DNA of 64,000 bases from Planctomycetota bacterium (GTDB lineage: Bacteria > Planctomycetota > UBA1135 > UBA2386): the NCBI GenBank assembly GCA_020638735.1, contig JACKHZ010000012.1, positions 1 to 64,000 of the forward strand, written 5' to 3'. Below the pieces are notes generated by a model. The model had not been told where the DNA came from. It worked only from the letters and a program-made list of their open reading frames with translations, and ran no database searches. Below are positions 63,736-64,000 of the stretch, in pieces. Each line of letters begins with the position of its first letter. Position 1 is the stretch's first letter. Both the position numbers and the translations under genes were made by a program.

Positions 63736-64000
63736 TCACCAGCCGGACGCGCGCCCGAGCGGCGAGCCGCGGCGCGCCCACGCGTGGAACTCCTCCTCGA
63801 ACTCGTCGGCGGTCAGGCCGATCGTCTCGATCAGCTTGTCCTCGATCTGTTCGCGCGGCAGCTTCGGATCGGCCACCGCCGTCGCGAATGCGCGCCAGCC
63901 GTCCGGCGCGCGCGCGACCAGGAACAGCATCGCGGCCCATGTCTTCAGCCGCACCTCTTCGCGGAAGTTGGCCATCGGCTCGCCCGGCACCCGCACGAAC
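63736..64000 (-). CDS. C-terminal part of a second paralogue of the secreted protein at 60852
   Basis: The frame is open from the window end to the stop at 63736, giving 88 visible residues; the gene starts beyond the window. The sequence matches the C-terminal 85 residues of the 488-residue protein at 60852-62318: RVPGEPMANFREEVRLKTW versus QVPRERMDNFRDRVRVKTW, with a conserved EEEFHAWARRGSPLGRASGW ending. It is thus a paralogue separated by the kelch-like gene. Confidence 0.65.
   Translation of the reverse strand, partial: FVRVPGEPMANFREEVRLKTWAAMLFLVARAPDGWRAFATAVADPKLPREQIEDKLIETIGLTADEFEEEFHAWARRGSPLGRASGW

Overview
The window reads as one contiguous stretch of a very GC-rich bacterial chromosome, most likely from a member of the Planctomycetota. 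The lineage call rests on gene content: a DUF1549/DUF1553 cytochrome-domain protein with a Tat-exported DUF1501 partner, divergent from a DUF1587-DUF1595-DUF1592-DUF1588-DUF1585 protein with a DUF1552 partner; a Tat-type Gfo/Idh/MocA oxidoreductase; a membrane Ser/Thr kinase divergent from an ECF-type sigma factor; and an ECF sigma factor with a giant extracytoplasmic extension. No rRNA, CRISPR array or intact insertion sequence was seen. One tRNA (Val, TAC) is present.

Layout. 1-1823: the end of a type I phosphodiesterase and an AAA_14/DUF4143 ATPase. 1889-16986: a region dominated by five large membrane-anchored proteins built from carboxypeptidase-regulatory-like (CPD) beta-sandwich repeats. 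Two are tandem duplicates, and the last is fused behind an ECF sigma factor. A secreted protein, a YkgJ protein, a PepSY-type membrane protein and RarD lie between them. 17068-20389 (minus strand): response regulator, groES, groEL and a zinc-ribbon protein with a polyacidic tail. 20538-26308: an anchored protein, a TPR protein whose frame continues past an in-frame TGA, then a coupled kynurenine operon (kynU, kynB, RidA-like, lipoprotein, HAD). 26315-34906: the two divergent cytochrome-domain operons. 35003-42994: small membrane proteins, an oxidoreductase, a SprT-like protease, XdhC, PlsC, an ECF sigma factor and secreted proteins. 43035-45969: tRNA-Val followed by a lower-GC block with a truncated phage-like gene, a secreted 12-Cys protein, a sixth CPD protein and a MauE-like redox membrane protein. 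45979-52089: a propeller lipoprotein, small secreted/membrane proteins, a bufferin-type bufA-bufB-bufC operon and an M20 peptidase. 52189-56253: bioB, a bioF-bioD fusion, and bioA. 56244-64000: kinase/sigma pair, tandem Uma2 nuclease-like genes and three secreted proteins.

How the genes work together. The clearest pathways are biotin synthesis from pimeloyl-ACP/CoA to biotin, the formylkynurenine-to-anthranilate part of tryptophan breakdown, GroESL folding, and a putative copper-buffering bufferin system. The most unusual features are the sigma-CPD fusion beside its CPD paralogues, a bufferin precursor made of four 19-residue Cys repeats behind a lipobox, the tRNA-adjacent Cys-rich/CPD/MauE block, and a recurrent TANNNT box 6-13 nt upstream of start codons that suggests widespread leaderless transcription. 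All domain calls come from reading the translations; no database search was run.
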